DNA of 64,000 nucleotides, taken from Spongiibacter taiwanensis. GTDB lineage: Bacteria > Pseudomonadota > Gammaproteobacteria > Pseudomonadales > Spongiibacteraceae. Location of the stretch: NCBI RefSeq assembly GCF_023702635.1, contig NZ_CP098455.1, forward strand, positions 62,001-126,000. Reading direction: 5' to 3'. Made by a program: the position numbers and the translations under genes. The notes beneath the pieces are model-generated. The model made no database searches and was not told where the DNA came from. It was given only the letters and a program-made list of their open reading frames with translations. Below, one piece after another: positions 57,389 to 64,000 of this stretch (positions are counted from its first letter, which is position 1; every line of letters begins with the position of its first letter).

Positions 57389-58352
57389 GGGGCTTGGCCC
57401 AACGCGAGATTCGGTTGCCGCGAGTGCGGTGGAGACCGCGCTGCTGGCGGATATTCACCGCTGGCCCCAGCGAATTGCCAATCAGGTCGATGGTCTGCGC
57501 CTGTTTCATGGCCGCGGTCAGTGCTTTGCGGGCTTGGAGTGGCTTACGGTCGATTACTTTGCGCCGGTACTTTGGGTGGTTTGTTACCGACCGCCACCAG
57601 AGGCGTTCTGGCGGGTCTTTGCTGCGCAGCTTAGTCGCGTTATGGGCCCCCAATGTGAGGCAATTATTGTTCAGAATAGATATGAAAAGCCTGTAGTAAG
57701 CTATTGTTTAAAAGGAGAAATTCCGGAAGAGGGTTTTGCCTTCGAGAGTGGGGCGCGCTTTGCTCTGCAATTTTCCGGTCGACAAAACATTGGTTACTTT
57801 ATGGACATGGCGCCCCAGCGAGCCTGGCTGTGTGAGCGCGTTAAAGGGCGCCGCGTGCTCAATCTGTTTGCCTACACCTGTGCTTTCTCCGTGGCGGCAG
57901 CCAGGGCAGGGGCGGCGGAGGTGATCAATGTCGATATGAGCAAGGCGGCATTGCGTCAGGGCCAGAAAAATCACGCCCTCAACAACCTCGACCATGGTGA
58001 TTGCCAATTGCGGTTTGCCAGCTGGGATATCTTCAAATCCTGGGGTCGCTTGTCGCGCCTGGGACCCTTCGATGTGGTGGTGTGTGATCCGCCGTCCCAG
58101 CAGAAGGGCAGTTTTGATGCCCGCCGCCAATATCCCAAGCTGCTGGGTCGCTTGGCATCGATGGTATCTCCGGGGGCCGATTTGATGCTATGCCTGAATG
58201 CACCTTACCTGTCTGGGCAGTTTTTGATCGATGCCATGGCCGAGCAGTTTCCCGTCGCCCACTATATGGGGCCAGTTGCGGGGCGAGCCGATTTTCCAGA
58301 GCGGGATCCGGAGCGGGGGCTGAAGGTACTGCATTTCCGCTGCCCGGACTAG
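57381..58352 (+). CDS. Class I SAM-dependent methyltransferase, RlmI-like
   Basis: The 323-residue protein resembles the C-terminal methyltransferase domain of RlmI/COG1092 23S rRNA cytosine or guanine methyltransferases. It has RFALQFSGRQNIGYFMDM, SAM motif VLNLFAYTCAFSVAAARAGA, NVDMSKAALRQGQKNHALNN and the catalytic-type VVCDPPSQQKGSFD. The PUA-like N-terminus of RlmI is missing and is replaced by a different 110-residue segment. The RNA target is unknown. It closes the six-gene run and is convergent with alaA (15-base gap). Confidence 0.83.
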   Translation: MAEGLGPTRDSVAASAVETALLADIHRWPQRIANQVDGLRLFHGRGQCFAGLEWLTVDYFAPVLWVVCYRPPPEAFWRVFAAQLSRVMGPQCEAIIVQNRYEKPVVSYCLKGEIPEEGFAFESGARFALQFSGRQNIGYFMDMAPQRAWLCERVKGRRVLNLFAYTCAFSVAAARAGAAEVINVDMSKAALRQGQKNHALNNLDHGDCQLRFASWDIFKSWGRLSRLGPFDVVVCDPPSQQKGSFDARRQYPKLLGRLASMVSPGADLMLCLNAPYLSGQFLIDAMAEQFPVAHYMGPVAGRADFPERDPERGLKVLHFRCPD

Positions 58353-58367
58353 CGACAGCGGAATTGC

Positions 58368-59621
58368 TCAGGAGGCGGCACTGGCCCGGCGGGTCAGCAC
58401 TTTGCGATAGCCGTCGAGGAAGTTGGCGAAGCGGTTGAGGGCGTCGGTGAGATCGACTTTGTTGGGCAGAAAGACAATGCGCAAGTGGTCGGGTTTGTGC
58501 CAGTTAAAGCCGCGCCCCTGTACCAGCAAAATTCGCTCTTGATTCAACAGGTCTAGTACCAACTGCTCATCGTTTACCACGGGGTAAACCGCAGGGTCGA
58601 GCCTGGGGAACATGTAGATGGCACCCTCGGGTTTGGTGCAGCTTACCCCGGGAATATCATTGAGCATCCGGTAGGCGATATCGCGCTGCTCAAGCAGGCG
58701 ACCACCGGGCAGAATCAGTTCGTTGATGCTCTGGTAACCACCGAGGGCAGTTTGAATGGCGTGCTGGGCGGGCACATTGGCGCACAGCCGCATCGACGAC
58801 AGGATATTCAACCCTTCAATGTAGTCTTTGGCTTCGTCCTTGGCGCCAGAGACAATCAGCCAGCCACTGCGAAAGCCCGCCAGGCGGTAGGCTTTCGACA
58901 GCCCGTTAAAGGTCAGGCACAGGACGTTTTGCGAGATGCTGCCCAAGGGAATGTGGACAGCATCGTCGTAGAGAATCTTGCTGTAGATCTCGTCAGCAAA
59001 TATCACCAGTTTGTACTTTTCCGCGATGGCGACCAGCTGTTCGAGCATTTCCCGGCTGTAAACCGCGCCAGTTGGGTTGTTTGGGTTGATGATGACGATC
59101 GCCCGGGTATTGGCGGTGATTTTGCTTTCAATATCCTCCACCGAGGGCTGCCAGCCGTTGTCCTCGTCACAAAGGTAATGCACGGGTTTGGCGCCAGACA
59201 GGGATACCACCGCCGTCCACAACGGGTAATCCGGGGCGGGAATCAGCACCTCATCACCAATGTTGAGCAGGGCCTGGGTCGCCATGGTAATCAGCTCGCT
59301 GGCACCGTTGCCCAAATAAATATCGCCGACTTCGACGTTGGGAATGCCGATTTTCTGGCACTCCTGCATGACCGCTTTGCGGGCGGAGTACAGTCCCTTT
59401 GAGTCGCTGTAGCCCTCGCTCTCGGGCAGCATGCGGATGACATCCTGAATGATTTCGTCCGGCGCGTTAAAGCCAAAGGGCGCCGGGTTACCGATGTTGA
59501 GTTTGAGAATCCGGTAACCTTCTTCTTCGAGCTCGTTCGCTCGCTGCAACACGGGACCGCGAATGTCGTAACACACGTTGCTCAGTTTTTTCGATTTGTA
59601 ATAACGGTCCATGCTGCTCAT
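58368..59621 (-). CDS. alaA: Alanine aminotransferase AlaA
   Basis: The 417-residue PLP-dependent class I aminotransferase makes alanine from pyruvate and glutamate. It shows the AlaA N-terminus KLSNVCYDIRGPVLQRANELEEEGYRILKLNIGNPAPFGF, the YLGNGASELI segment and PNNPTGAVYSREML. The PLP-binding lysine lies in FNGLSKAYRLAGFRSGW. The frame is open further upstream, but ATG 59621 (MSSMDRYYKSKK) fits the family length. It is divergent from msrB. Confidence 0.93.
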   Translation of the reverse strand: MSSMDRYYKSKKLSNVCYDIRGPVLQRANELEEEGYRILKLNIGNPAPFGFNAPDEIIQDVIRMLPESEGYSDSKGLYSARKAVMQECQKIGIPNVEVGDIYLGNGASELITMATQALLNIGDEVLIPAPDYPLWTAVVSLSGAKPVHYLCDEDNGWQPSVEDIESKITANTRAIVIINPNNPTGAVYSREMLEQLVAIAEKYKLVIFADEIYSKILYDDAVHIPLGSISQNVLCLTFNGLSKAYRLAGFRSGWLIVSGAKDEAKDYIEGLNILSSMRLCANVPAQHAIQTALGGYQSINELILPGGRLLEQRDIAYRMLNDIPGVSCTKPEGAIYMFPRLDPAVYPVVNDEQLVLDLLNQERILLVQGRGFNWHKPDHLRIVFLPNKVDLTDALNRFANFLDGYRKVLTRRASAAS

Positions 59622-59735
59622 CTTATCTGGTAGCAACCAGATTCTTGGGGTGAATCGAATAGCTTGACCGGCCGGGGCCAATGGTTAAGCTTGCTGCGAT
59701 TATACGGCCTCAGACGGCCCTAAGTGGAGGAGTCT

Positions 59736-60131
59736 ATGGAAAAAATAGAAAAGACGGACGCCCAGTGGCGCGCCGAATTGCCCGAGGACGTTTTCCAGGT
59801 GTGCCGCAAGAAGGGCACCGAGCGGCCTTTTACCGGCGAGTATTATCAGGAGAAAGGCGAGGGGGTTTATCGTTGCCGCTGCTGCGGCGAGGCGCTCTTT
59901 GAATCCAGCACCAAGTACGATTCGGGCTCGGGCTGGCCGAGCTTTTATGCCCCTGCCGACGAGCAAGCACTGGGGGTGAATCGGGACACCAGCCATGGCA
60001 TGGTGCGCGAAGAGGTAGTCTGTGCCCGCTGTGACGCCCATCTCGGCCACGTTTTTGGCGACGGCCCCGCGCCAACCGGCCTGCGATACTGTATTAACTC
60101 GCTGTCTTTAACCCTCGACCGGAAGGAATGA
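59736..60131 (+). CDS. msrB: Peptide-methionine (R)-S-oxide reductase MsrB
   Basis: MsrB repairs methionine-R-sulfoxide in oxidised proteins. The 131-residue protein has zinc ligands in CRCCGEALF and [22 protein letters not shown] and the catalytic cysteine in [16 protein letters not shown] lies 5 bases before ATG 59736, which is therefore preferred to a GTG 12 bases upstream. No msrA fusion or neighbour is present. Confidence 0.95.
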   Translation: MEKIEKTDAQWRAELPEDVFQVCRKKGTERPFTGEYYQEKGEGVYRCRCCGEALFESSTKYDSGSGWPSFYAPADEQALGVNRDTSHGMVREEVVCARCDAHLGHVFGDGPAPTGLRYCINSLSLTLDRKE

Positions 60132-60210
60132 TCTTTCGTTGTACTTAAGCGCTTCATTTGTCGAGGAAATTTTCTGTGACAGTTTTTTTGCCCGAATATG
60201 CAAATCGCGC

Positions 60211-60239
60211 TTGACGGGGCTGGGATGGCTCCCTAAAAT
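60211..60239 (+). promoter_or_regulatory. Promoter of tRNA-Glu copy 1
   Basis: TTGACG (60211-60216), 17-bp spacer, TAAAAT (60234-60239), then a GC-rich discriminator TCGCGCC, the kind seen in stringently controlled stable-RNA promoters. Confidence 0.82.
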
Positions 60240-60288
60240 TCGCGCCACTTTCAAGCATCCAAGGCTCGTAGCTTGAGAGGTTTGCGGC

Positions 60289-60364
60289 GTCCCCTTCGTC
60301 TAGTGGCCTAGGACACTGCCCTTTCACGGCAGTAACAGGGGTTCGAGTCCCCTAGGGGACGCCA
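60289..60364 (+). tRNA. tRNA-Glu (anticodon TTC), copy 1
   Basis: The 76-base sequence folds as a cloverleaf. The acceptor stem GTCCCCT/AGGGGAC ends with discriminator G and an encoded CCA. The anticodon loop CTTTCAC gives TTC, and the T-loop is GTTCGAGTC. It is identical to the copy at 60536-60611. Confidence 0.97.
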
Positions 60365-60456
60365 TTTAATTTTGCGCTGAAGGTATTGCCTTGAGCGCGC
60401 GGGAAGAGAAGCCATTGGCTTCAACGTATTTTCAGTAAAGCTCCTGAAAAGTGCTC

Positions 60457-60485
60457 TTGACGGGCTGGGGGAGTGCCTCTAAAAT
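60457..60485 (+). promoter_or_regulatory. Promoter of tRNA-Glu copy 2
   Basis: TTGACG (60457-60462), 17-bp spacer, TAAAAT (60480-60485), then a GC-rich discriminator TGCCGCC. It resembles the first tRNA-Glu promoter in both hexamers and in its GC-rich spacer. Confidence 0.82.
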
Positions 60486-60535
60486 TGCCGCCTCTTTCGG
60501 GGTGAGCAGGTAAGGCGCGCTGAAAGACTTGCGGC

Positions 60536-60611
60536 GTCCCCTTCGTCTAGTGGCCTAGGACACTGCCCTTTCACGGCAGTAACAGGGGTTCGAGTCCCCT
60601 AGGGGACGCCA
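60536..60611 (+). tRNA. tRNA-Glu (anticodon TTC), copy 2
   Basis: This is an exact duplicate of the 76-base tRNA at 60289, including encoded CCA and the few bases on each side (TTGCGGC before, ATTTA after). The conserved flanks indicate a tandem duplication of the unit. Confidence 0.97.
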
Positions 60612-60640
60612 TTTATTTTGCCTTGCTGGTGTTCAGCTCG

Positions 60641-60656
60641 GCGCCAGGTTAACACC
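60641..60656 (+). repeat. Copy of the GGTTAACACC motif between tRNA genes
   Basis: GCGCCAGGTTAACACC is nearly the same as the right end (read in reverse) of the inverted-repeat segment at 24203-24387 (GCGCCGGTTAACACC). It lies directly before tRNA-Gly. It may be a dispersed intergenic repeat or chance. Confidence 0.3.
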
Positions 60657-60662
60657 TGATTT

Positions 60663-60738
60663 GCGGGATTAGCTCAGTTGGTAGAGCGGTACCTTGCCAA
60701 GGTACAGGTCGTCGGTTCGAACCCGATATCCCGCTCCA
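60663..60738 (+). tRNA. tRNA-Gly (anticodon GCC)
   Basis: The 76-base cloverleaf has acceptor stem GCGGGAT/ATCCCGC, discriminator T and encoded CCA. The D-arm is TAGCTCAGTTGGTAGAG, the anticodon stem-loop GTACC-TTGCCAA-GGTAC gives GCC, and the T-loop is GTTCGAACC. It is probably transcribed with the preceding tRNA-Glu and ended by the terminator that follows. Confidence 0.97.
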
Positions 60739-60745
60739 ATTTTAT

Positions 60746-60770
60746 AGCGAGTCTTTGGCTCGCTTTTTTT
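60746..60770 (+). terminator. Rho-independent terminator after tRNA-Gly
   Basis: AGCGAG, loop TCTTTGG, CTCGCT and a run of T residues start 8 bases after the tRNA end. Confidence 0.9.
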
Positions 60771-60803
60771 ATGCCCGGGTTTTGATACCGGGCCCAGCTG
60801 GTC

Positions 60804-61214
60804 TCAATGCAAGCCGAATATTTGTGCGCGCAGGTCGCGATAACGGGTATTTGGCTCGGCGGCGGCCTTTTCAAAATAGCGATCTTCCAGCAGCTGGTAG
60901 CGATCCATTTCTTCGTCACCGAGATAATGCAGGCATTGGCCGCCACAGAACCACAGCAAATCCCGGTGCATTACCGGTGTAATGTCGGGGTAGTGACTGA
61001 TAATCCGCTGCAGAATTTGGCCCGTCAGCTCGATATAGTCCGGGCCGTGGCCAAAGTCGGCTAACACCGCCTGCAGATCGTCCAGGAGTTGCTGATTGCT
61101 CTCCTCAGTGTGGCCGGGATGATTCGGCACAATGGCCAGGCACTGCTGCTGCAGTTGAGTCACTAACTGGCGGTAATATTCGATTCGAGATTGCACGGTC
61201 GCCTCGCAGGTCAA
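60804..61214 (-). CDS. PA2817-like conserved protein of unknown function
   Basis: The 136-residue soluble protein has a helical N-terminus (IEYYRQLVTQLQQQCLAI) and the pattern GQILQRIISHYPDITPVMHRDLLWFCGGQCLHYLGDEEMDRYQLLEDRYFE. I associate this pattern with the PA2817 family of Pseudomonas. There is no known function. It is transcribed towards the tRNA terminator and is divergent from the ABC exporter genes. Confidence 0.72.
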   Translation of the reverse strand: MTCEATVQSRIEYYRQLVTQLQQQCLAIVPNHPGHTEESNQQLLDDLQAVLADFGHGPDYIELTGQILQRIISHYPDITPVMHRDLLWFCGGQCLHYLGDEEMDRYQLLEDRYFEKAAAEPNTRYRDLRAQIFGLH

Positions 61215-61291
61215 AAACCTGCGCAGTGTATTCGATCTCGCTGCCGTGGCAAAATAGGCGCCTTTTTTTCACAGCTTACGGGATTCCAGTT

Positions 61292-62206
61292 ATGGTTCCA
61301 GCCCTGGCAATTTCGGGATTGCGCAAGGTCTACGGCAACGGTTTTGAAGCCCTCAAGGGAATTGACCTCCAGGTGGCCGAGGGGGATTTCTTCGCCTTGC
61401 TCGGGCCCAACGGTGCCGGCAAGTCGACCACCATCGGGATCATTTGCTCCCTGGTCAAAAAGACGGCGGGCGAGGTGGCGGTGTTCGGTCACACCATCGA
61501 TACCGATCTGGCGGCGGCCAAGCGCGAAATCGGCGTGGTGCCCCAGGAGTTTAATTTCTCCAACTTTGAATCGGTTTGGGACATTGTCATCAATCAGGCC
61601 GGTTACTACGGTCTGCCACGGGCCCTGGCGGCCGAGCGGGCTGAAAAGTATCTGCGCAAGCTTGGCCTGTGGGACAAACGTAAAAATGCCTCGCGAATGC
61701 TGTCAGGGGGCATGAAGCGACGCCTGATGATTGCCCGTGCGCTGGTTCACGAGCCTCGCCTGCTGATTCTGGATGAGCCCACCGCCGGTGTGGACATCGA
61801 ACTGCGCCGCTCCATGTGGCAATTCCTCACCGAAATCAATCGGGAGGGCACCACTATTATTCTTACCACCCACTATCTGGAAGAGGCCGAGAGCCTGTGC
61901 CGCAATATCGCCATTATTGATGATGGCCGAATTGTGGAGAACACCAACATGAAGGCGCTGCTGAAACAGCTGCACCGGGAAACCTTCATTCTTGATGTGG
62001 CCCAGCCACTGCCTGCCGAAGTCAGCCTCCCGGGCTTTGAGGCCCGGCGCAGCGATGAGCAAATGCTGGAAGTGGTGCTAGAGAAGGGACGTTCTCTCAA
62101 CGAGGTGTTCGCGGCGTTGGGAGAGCAGGGCATAGTGGTCACCAGCATGCGCAACAAGGCCAACCGCCTTGAGGAGCTGTTTGTATCGCTTCTGGCAAAT
62201 AATTAG
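61292..62206 (+). CDS. ABC-2 type exporter ATP-binding protein
   Basis: The 304-residue ATPase has Walker A GPNGAGKSTTIGII, Q-loop VVPQEFNFSNFE, signature LSGGMKRRLMIARAL, Walker B LLILDEPTAGVD and the H-loop TTHYLEEAE. It resembles YadG of E. coli (308 residues), whose partner YadH is an ABC-2 permease, and the next gene is just such a permease. The ATG at 61292 is chosen for family length. The exported substrate is unknown. Confidence 0.92.
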   Translation: MVPALAISGLRKVYGNGFEALKGIDLQVAEGDFFALLGPNGAGKSTTIGIICSLVKKTAGEVAVFGHTIDTDLAAAKREIGVVPQEFNFSNFESVWDIVINQAGYYGLPRALAAERAEKYLRKLGLWDKRKNASRMLSGGMKRRLMIARALVHEPRLLILDEPTAGVDIELRRSMWQFLTEINREGTTIILTTHYLEEAESLCRNIAIIDDGRIVENTNMKALLKQLHRETFILDVAQPLPAEVSLPGFEARRSDEQMLEVVLEKGRSLNEVFAALGEQGIVVTSMRNKANRLEELFVSLLANN

Positions 62207-62224
62207 CGGTAGAGGGTTGAGTCG

Positions 62225-62998
62225 ATGACATACGCCGAACAATGGATCGCCTTCAGCACTATCGTGCGCAAGGAAGTGCGCCGGTTTTTGCGAATTTGGA
62301 TGCAGACATTGCTGCCCCCGGCAATCACCATGTCGCTTTATTTTATCATCTTCGGCACCCTGATCGGCTCGCGCATTGGGCAGATGGGTGGCTTTACCTA
62401 CATGGAGTTTGTGGTGCCGGGGCTGATCATGATGTCTGTGATCACCAATGCCTATTCCAATGTGGTGTCCTCCTTCTTCGGCGCCAAGTTCCAGCGCTTT
62501 GTCGAGGAAATCCTCGTTTCGCCAATGAGTAATGCCACCATTCTGTGGGGCTTTGTGCTCGGTGGTGTCGCCCGGGGTTTGGGTGTCGGGGTGATTGTCA
62601 CGGTGCTGTCGCTGTTTTTTACGGACCTGGATATCAAACATCCGCTGATCACCGTGGCGATTGTGGTGATGAGTTCGGTGCTGTTTTCTCTGGCGGGCTT
62701 TATCAATGCCGTCTTCGCCAACAACTTTGATGATGTGTCCATCGTGCCGACCTTTATCCTTACACCACTGACCTACCTGGGTGGGGTGTTTTATTCCATC
62801 GATCTGCTGCCGGAGTTCTGGGCCGACGTCTCCCGTCTCAATCCCATGCTGTATATCGTCAATGCCTTTCGCTATGGGGTGCTCGGGGTGTCTGATGTGG
62901 GTGTCGCCACGGCGTTTGTGATGGTCGGCGGCTTTACGGTGATGGCCTATGCCTACTGTATGTTTCTGTTGTCCAGGGGCACGCGCCTGCGCCAGTAG
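62225..62998 (+). CDS. ABC-2 type exporter permease
   Basis: The 257-residue membrane protein has six predicted helices and the ABC-2 permease pattern FSTIVRKEVRRFLRIWMQTLLPPAITMSLYFIIFG. LTYLGGVFYSIDLLPEFW and LNPMLYIVNAFRYG follow near the C-terminus. It resembles E. coli YadH (256 residues) and lies 18 bases after the ATPase gene. Together they should form a dimeric exporter in the inner membrane. Confidence 0.92.
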   Translation: MTYAEQWIAFSTIVRKEVRRFLRIWMQTLLPPAITMSLYFIIFGTLIGSRIGQMGGFTYMEFVVPGLIMMSVITNAYSNVVSSFFGAKFQRFVEEILVSPMSNATILWGFVLGGVARGLGVGVIVTVLSLFFTDLDIKHPLITVAIVVMSSVLFSLAGFINAVFANNFDDVSIVPTFILTPLTYLGGVFYSIDLLPEFWADVSRLNPMLYIVNAFRYGVLGVSDVGVATAFVMVGGFTVMAYAYCMFLLSRGTRLRQ

Positions 62999-63025
62999 CG
63001 CAGCTGCCTGACAGGGAGAATTCCG

Positions 63026-63847
63026 ATGAGCGGCGTCAAACACGGTCCACTGGGGGAGAGCGTCAATTATCCCACCGAATACTCGGCGGATTTGCTGCAC
63101 CCCATCCCCCGGGCGCCGGGTCGCGATGCGTTGGCGCTGACGGCACCGATCCACGGCAGCGATGTCTGGACGGCCTTTGAGCTGTCCTGGCTCAATGCCA
63201 GTGGCAAGCCGATGGTGGCCTGCGCCGAGTTTTTTATTCCGGCTGCGTCGAGCCATATTATTGAATCCAAATCCTTCAAGCTGTACCTGAATTCGCTGAA
63301 TCAGCATCGCCTGGGTCATCCGGACGACCTGGTCGCCCTGCTCAAGGCAGACCTGTCGGCACGAGTGGGCTGCGCGATCGATCTGCGCCTCTACCTGCCA
63401 GACGACTGGCACAGTTTACTGCCGGTAGCGGCGCCCCCCGGCCTCTGTCTGGATGCGCTGGAGGTTCACCCCCAAAACTACGAGCTTGGCGATTCACCGC
63501 TGAAATCGACCGGTAAAAACAGTGTTGCGGAGTGTCTTTACAGCAACCTGTTGCGTTCGCGCTGTCCGGTGACTGGGCAGCCCGATTGGGCGACGGTGAT
63601 CATTGATTACTGCGGCCCGCAACTCTCCCATGAGGCGCTACTGCTTTACCTCATCTCCTTTCGCCAGCACGATGATTTTCATGAGCATTGTGTAGAACGA
63701 ATTTATCGGGATATCTGGCGCGATTGTGAGCCAGAACGGCTGACTGTCTCTGCTCGTTATTTGCGCCGTGGCGGGCTGGATATCAATCCCTGGCGAAGCT
63801 CTGACCCACAGGCTTGCGGGGCGATGGCTCGGCTGGTGCGGCAATAG
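63026..63847 (+). CDS. queF: NADPH-dependent 7-cyano-7-deazaguanine reductase QueF
   Basis: QueF reduces preQ0 to preQ1 in queuosine tRNA-modification synthesis. The 273-residue protein is the long (YqcD/E. coli-like) two-domain form. The NADPH/substrate motif ESKSFKLYLNSLNQHRLG comes first. The catalytic Cys180 is in LRSRCPVTGQPDWATVIIDY, followed by LISFRQHDDFHEHCVERIY. GGGAGAA precedes the ATG. It could be co-transcribed with the ABC exporter (27-base gap). Confidence 0.95.
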   Translation: MSGVKHGPLGESVNYPTEYSADLLHPIPRAPGRDALALTAPIHGSDVWTAFELSWLNASGKPMVACAEFFIPAASSHIIESKSFKLYLNSLNQHRLGHPDDLVALLKADLSARVGCAIDLRLYLPDDWHSLLPVAAPPGLCLDALEVHPQNYELGDSPLKSTGKNSVAECLYSNLLRSRCPVTGQPDWATVIIDYCGPQLSHEALLLYLISFRQHDDFHEHCVERIYRDIWRDCEPERLTVSARYLRRGGLDINPWRSSDPQACGAMARLVRQ

Positions 63848-63966
63848 AGCAGTCGTTTTGTGCACTGGGTCCCAGTTTTGCACCGGCTAGGTAATTCACC
63901 GGATTCTGCGAAATTCACCCCTGCCCGGATACTGCTGACTACGGGATCGGTCGGCCGGAGGGCGAT

Positions 63967-64000
63967 GTGCGAATTGCCGGATATTTGGTCGGTTACAACG
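63967..64000 (+). CDS. Possible start of another gene, cut by the window edge
   Basis: A GTG at 63967 has GGAG 6 bases upstream and stays open for 11 codons to the edge (MRIAGYLVGYN). An ATG at 63965 in another frame is also open. With so little sequence, neither family nor reality can be judged. Confidence 0.25.
   Translation, partial: MRIAGYLVGYN

Noticed and set aside
62078-63412. 444-codon open frame on the minus strand across the ABC exporter and queF
   Set aside because: It is extremely rich in His, Gln and Arg, has no domain, and covers three well-supported plus-strand genes.

Overview
This window is about 64 kb of chromosomal DNA from a free-living, aerobic, Gram-negative gammaproteobacterium. 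The gene set and product types (FimV-like LysM protein, PhoBR-Pst with enlarged permeases, AlaA, EpmC, PA2817-like and DUF2789/DUF2288 proteins, QueF, prmB-aroC synteny) point to the Pseudomonas / Cellvibrionales / Spongiibacteraceae side of the class. That placement is inferred from protein family resemblance, not from a phylogenetic marker. The window is compact and housekeeping-rich. I found no prophage, insertion sequence, CRISPR array, rRNA operon or secretion/defence island.

Layout: (1) 1-3825: 3' part of ygiQ on the minus strand, then nfeD, a stomatin/SPFH gene and purU. (2) 3842-12786: a complete phosphate-starvation locus phoB-phoR-pstS-pstC-pstA-pstB-phoU, with Pho boxes before phoB and pstS. 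(3) 12814-25174: an AbgT-type transporter, an MFS carrier, the run fimV-like/rluA-like/DUF2288/small ORF/tmcA, a HIT protein, cinA, several small unrecognised genes, a structured palindromic region, a MITE-like inverted-repeat segment and an SDR gene. (4) 25384-38533: the TCA-cycle cluster, with gltA divergent from sdhCDAB-sucAB-lpdA-sucCD, promoters on both sides and a strong terminator after each arm. (5) 38815-49818: an AidB-like acyl-CoA dehydrogenase, htpG behind a near-perfect sigma-32 promoter, gpsA, sixA, an alpha/beta hydrolase, folE, prmB, aroC, an MFS carrier and two unrecognised small genes. (6) 49901-58352: a GcvR-like ACT protein and two tightly packed runs. One is thiamine-binding protein / exported methyltransferase / yheU / tusA. 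The other is gamma-glutamylcyclotransferase / epmC / exonuclease IX-like / pdxB / NAD-kinase-like / rRNA methyltransferase-like, in which most genes overlap by a few bases. (7) 58368-64000: alaA, msrB, two identical tRNA-Glu genes each with its own promoter, tRNA-Gly, a PA2817-like gene, an ABC-2 exporter pair, queF and the possible beginning of another gene.

How the parts fit: PhoR/PhoB sense and respond to low phosphate, PstSCAB imports it, and PhoU couples uptake to PhoR. The TCA cluster encodes citrate synthase, 2-oxoglutarate dehydrogenase, succinyl-CoA synthetase and succinate dehydrogenase. Several genes act on the translation apparatus (tmcA, tusA, queF, epmC, prmB, rluA-like, rlmI-like, tRNAs), though they are scattered.

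I did not find a convincing new multi-gene system. The most unusual items are the large periplasmic insertions in PstC and PstA, the 88-nt nested palindrome at 23714-23801, the 185-bp inverted-repeat-bounded segment at 24203-24387, an exported methyltransferase, and a handful of small conserved-looking but unassigned proteins. Starts were picked from visible ribosome binding sites, overlaps and family lengths, so some may be off by a few codons.
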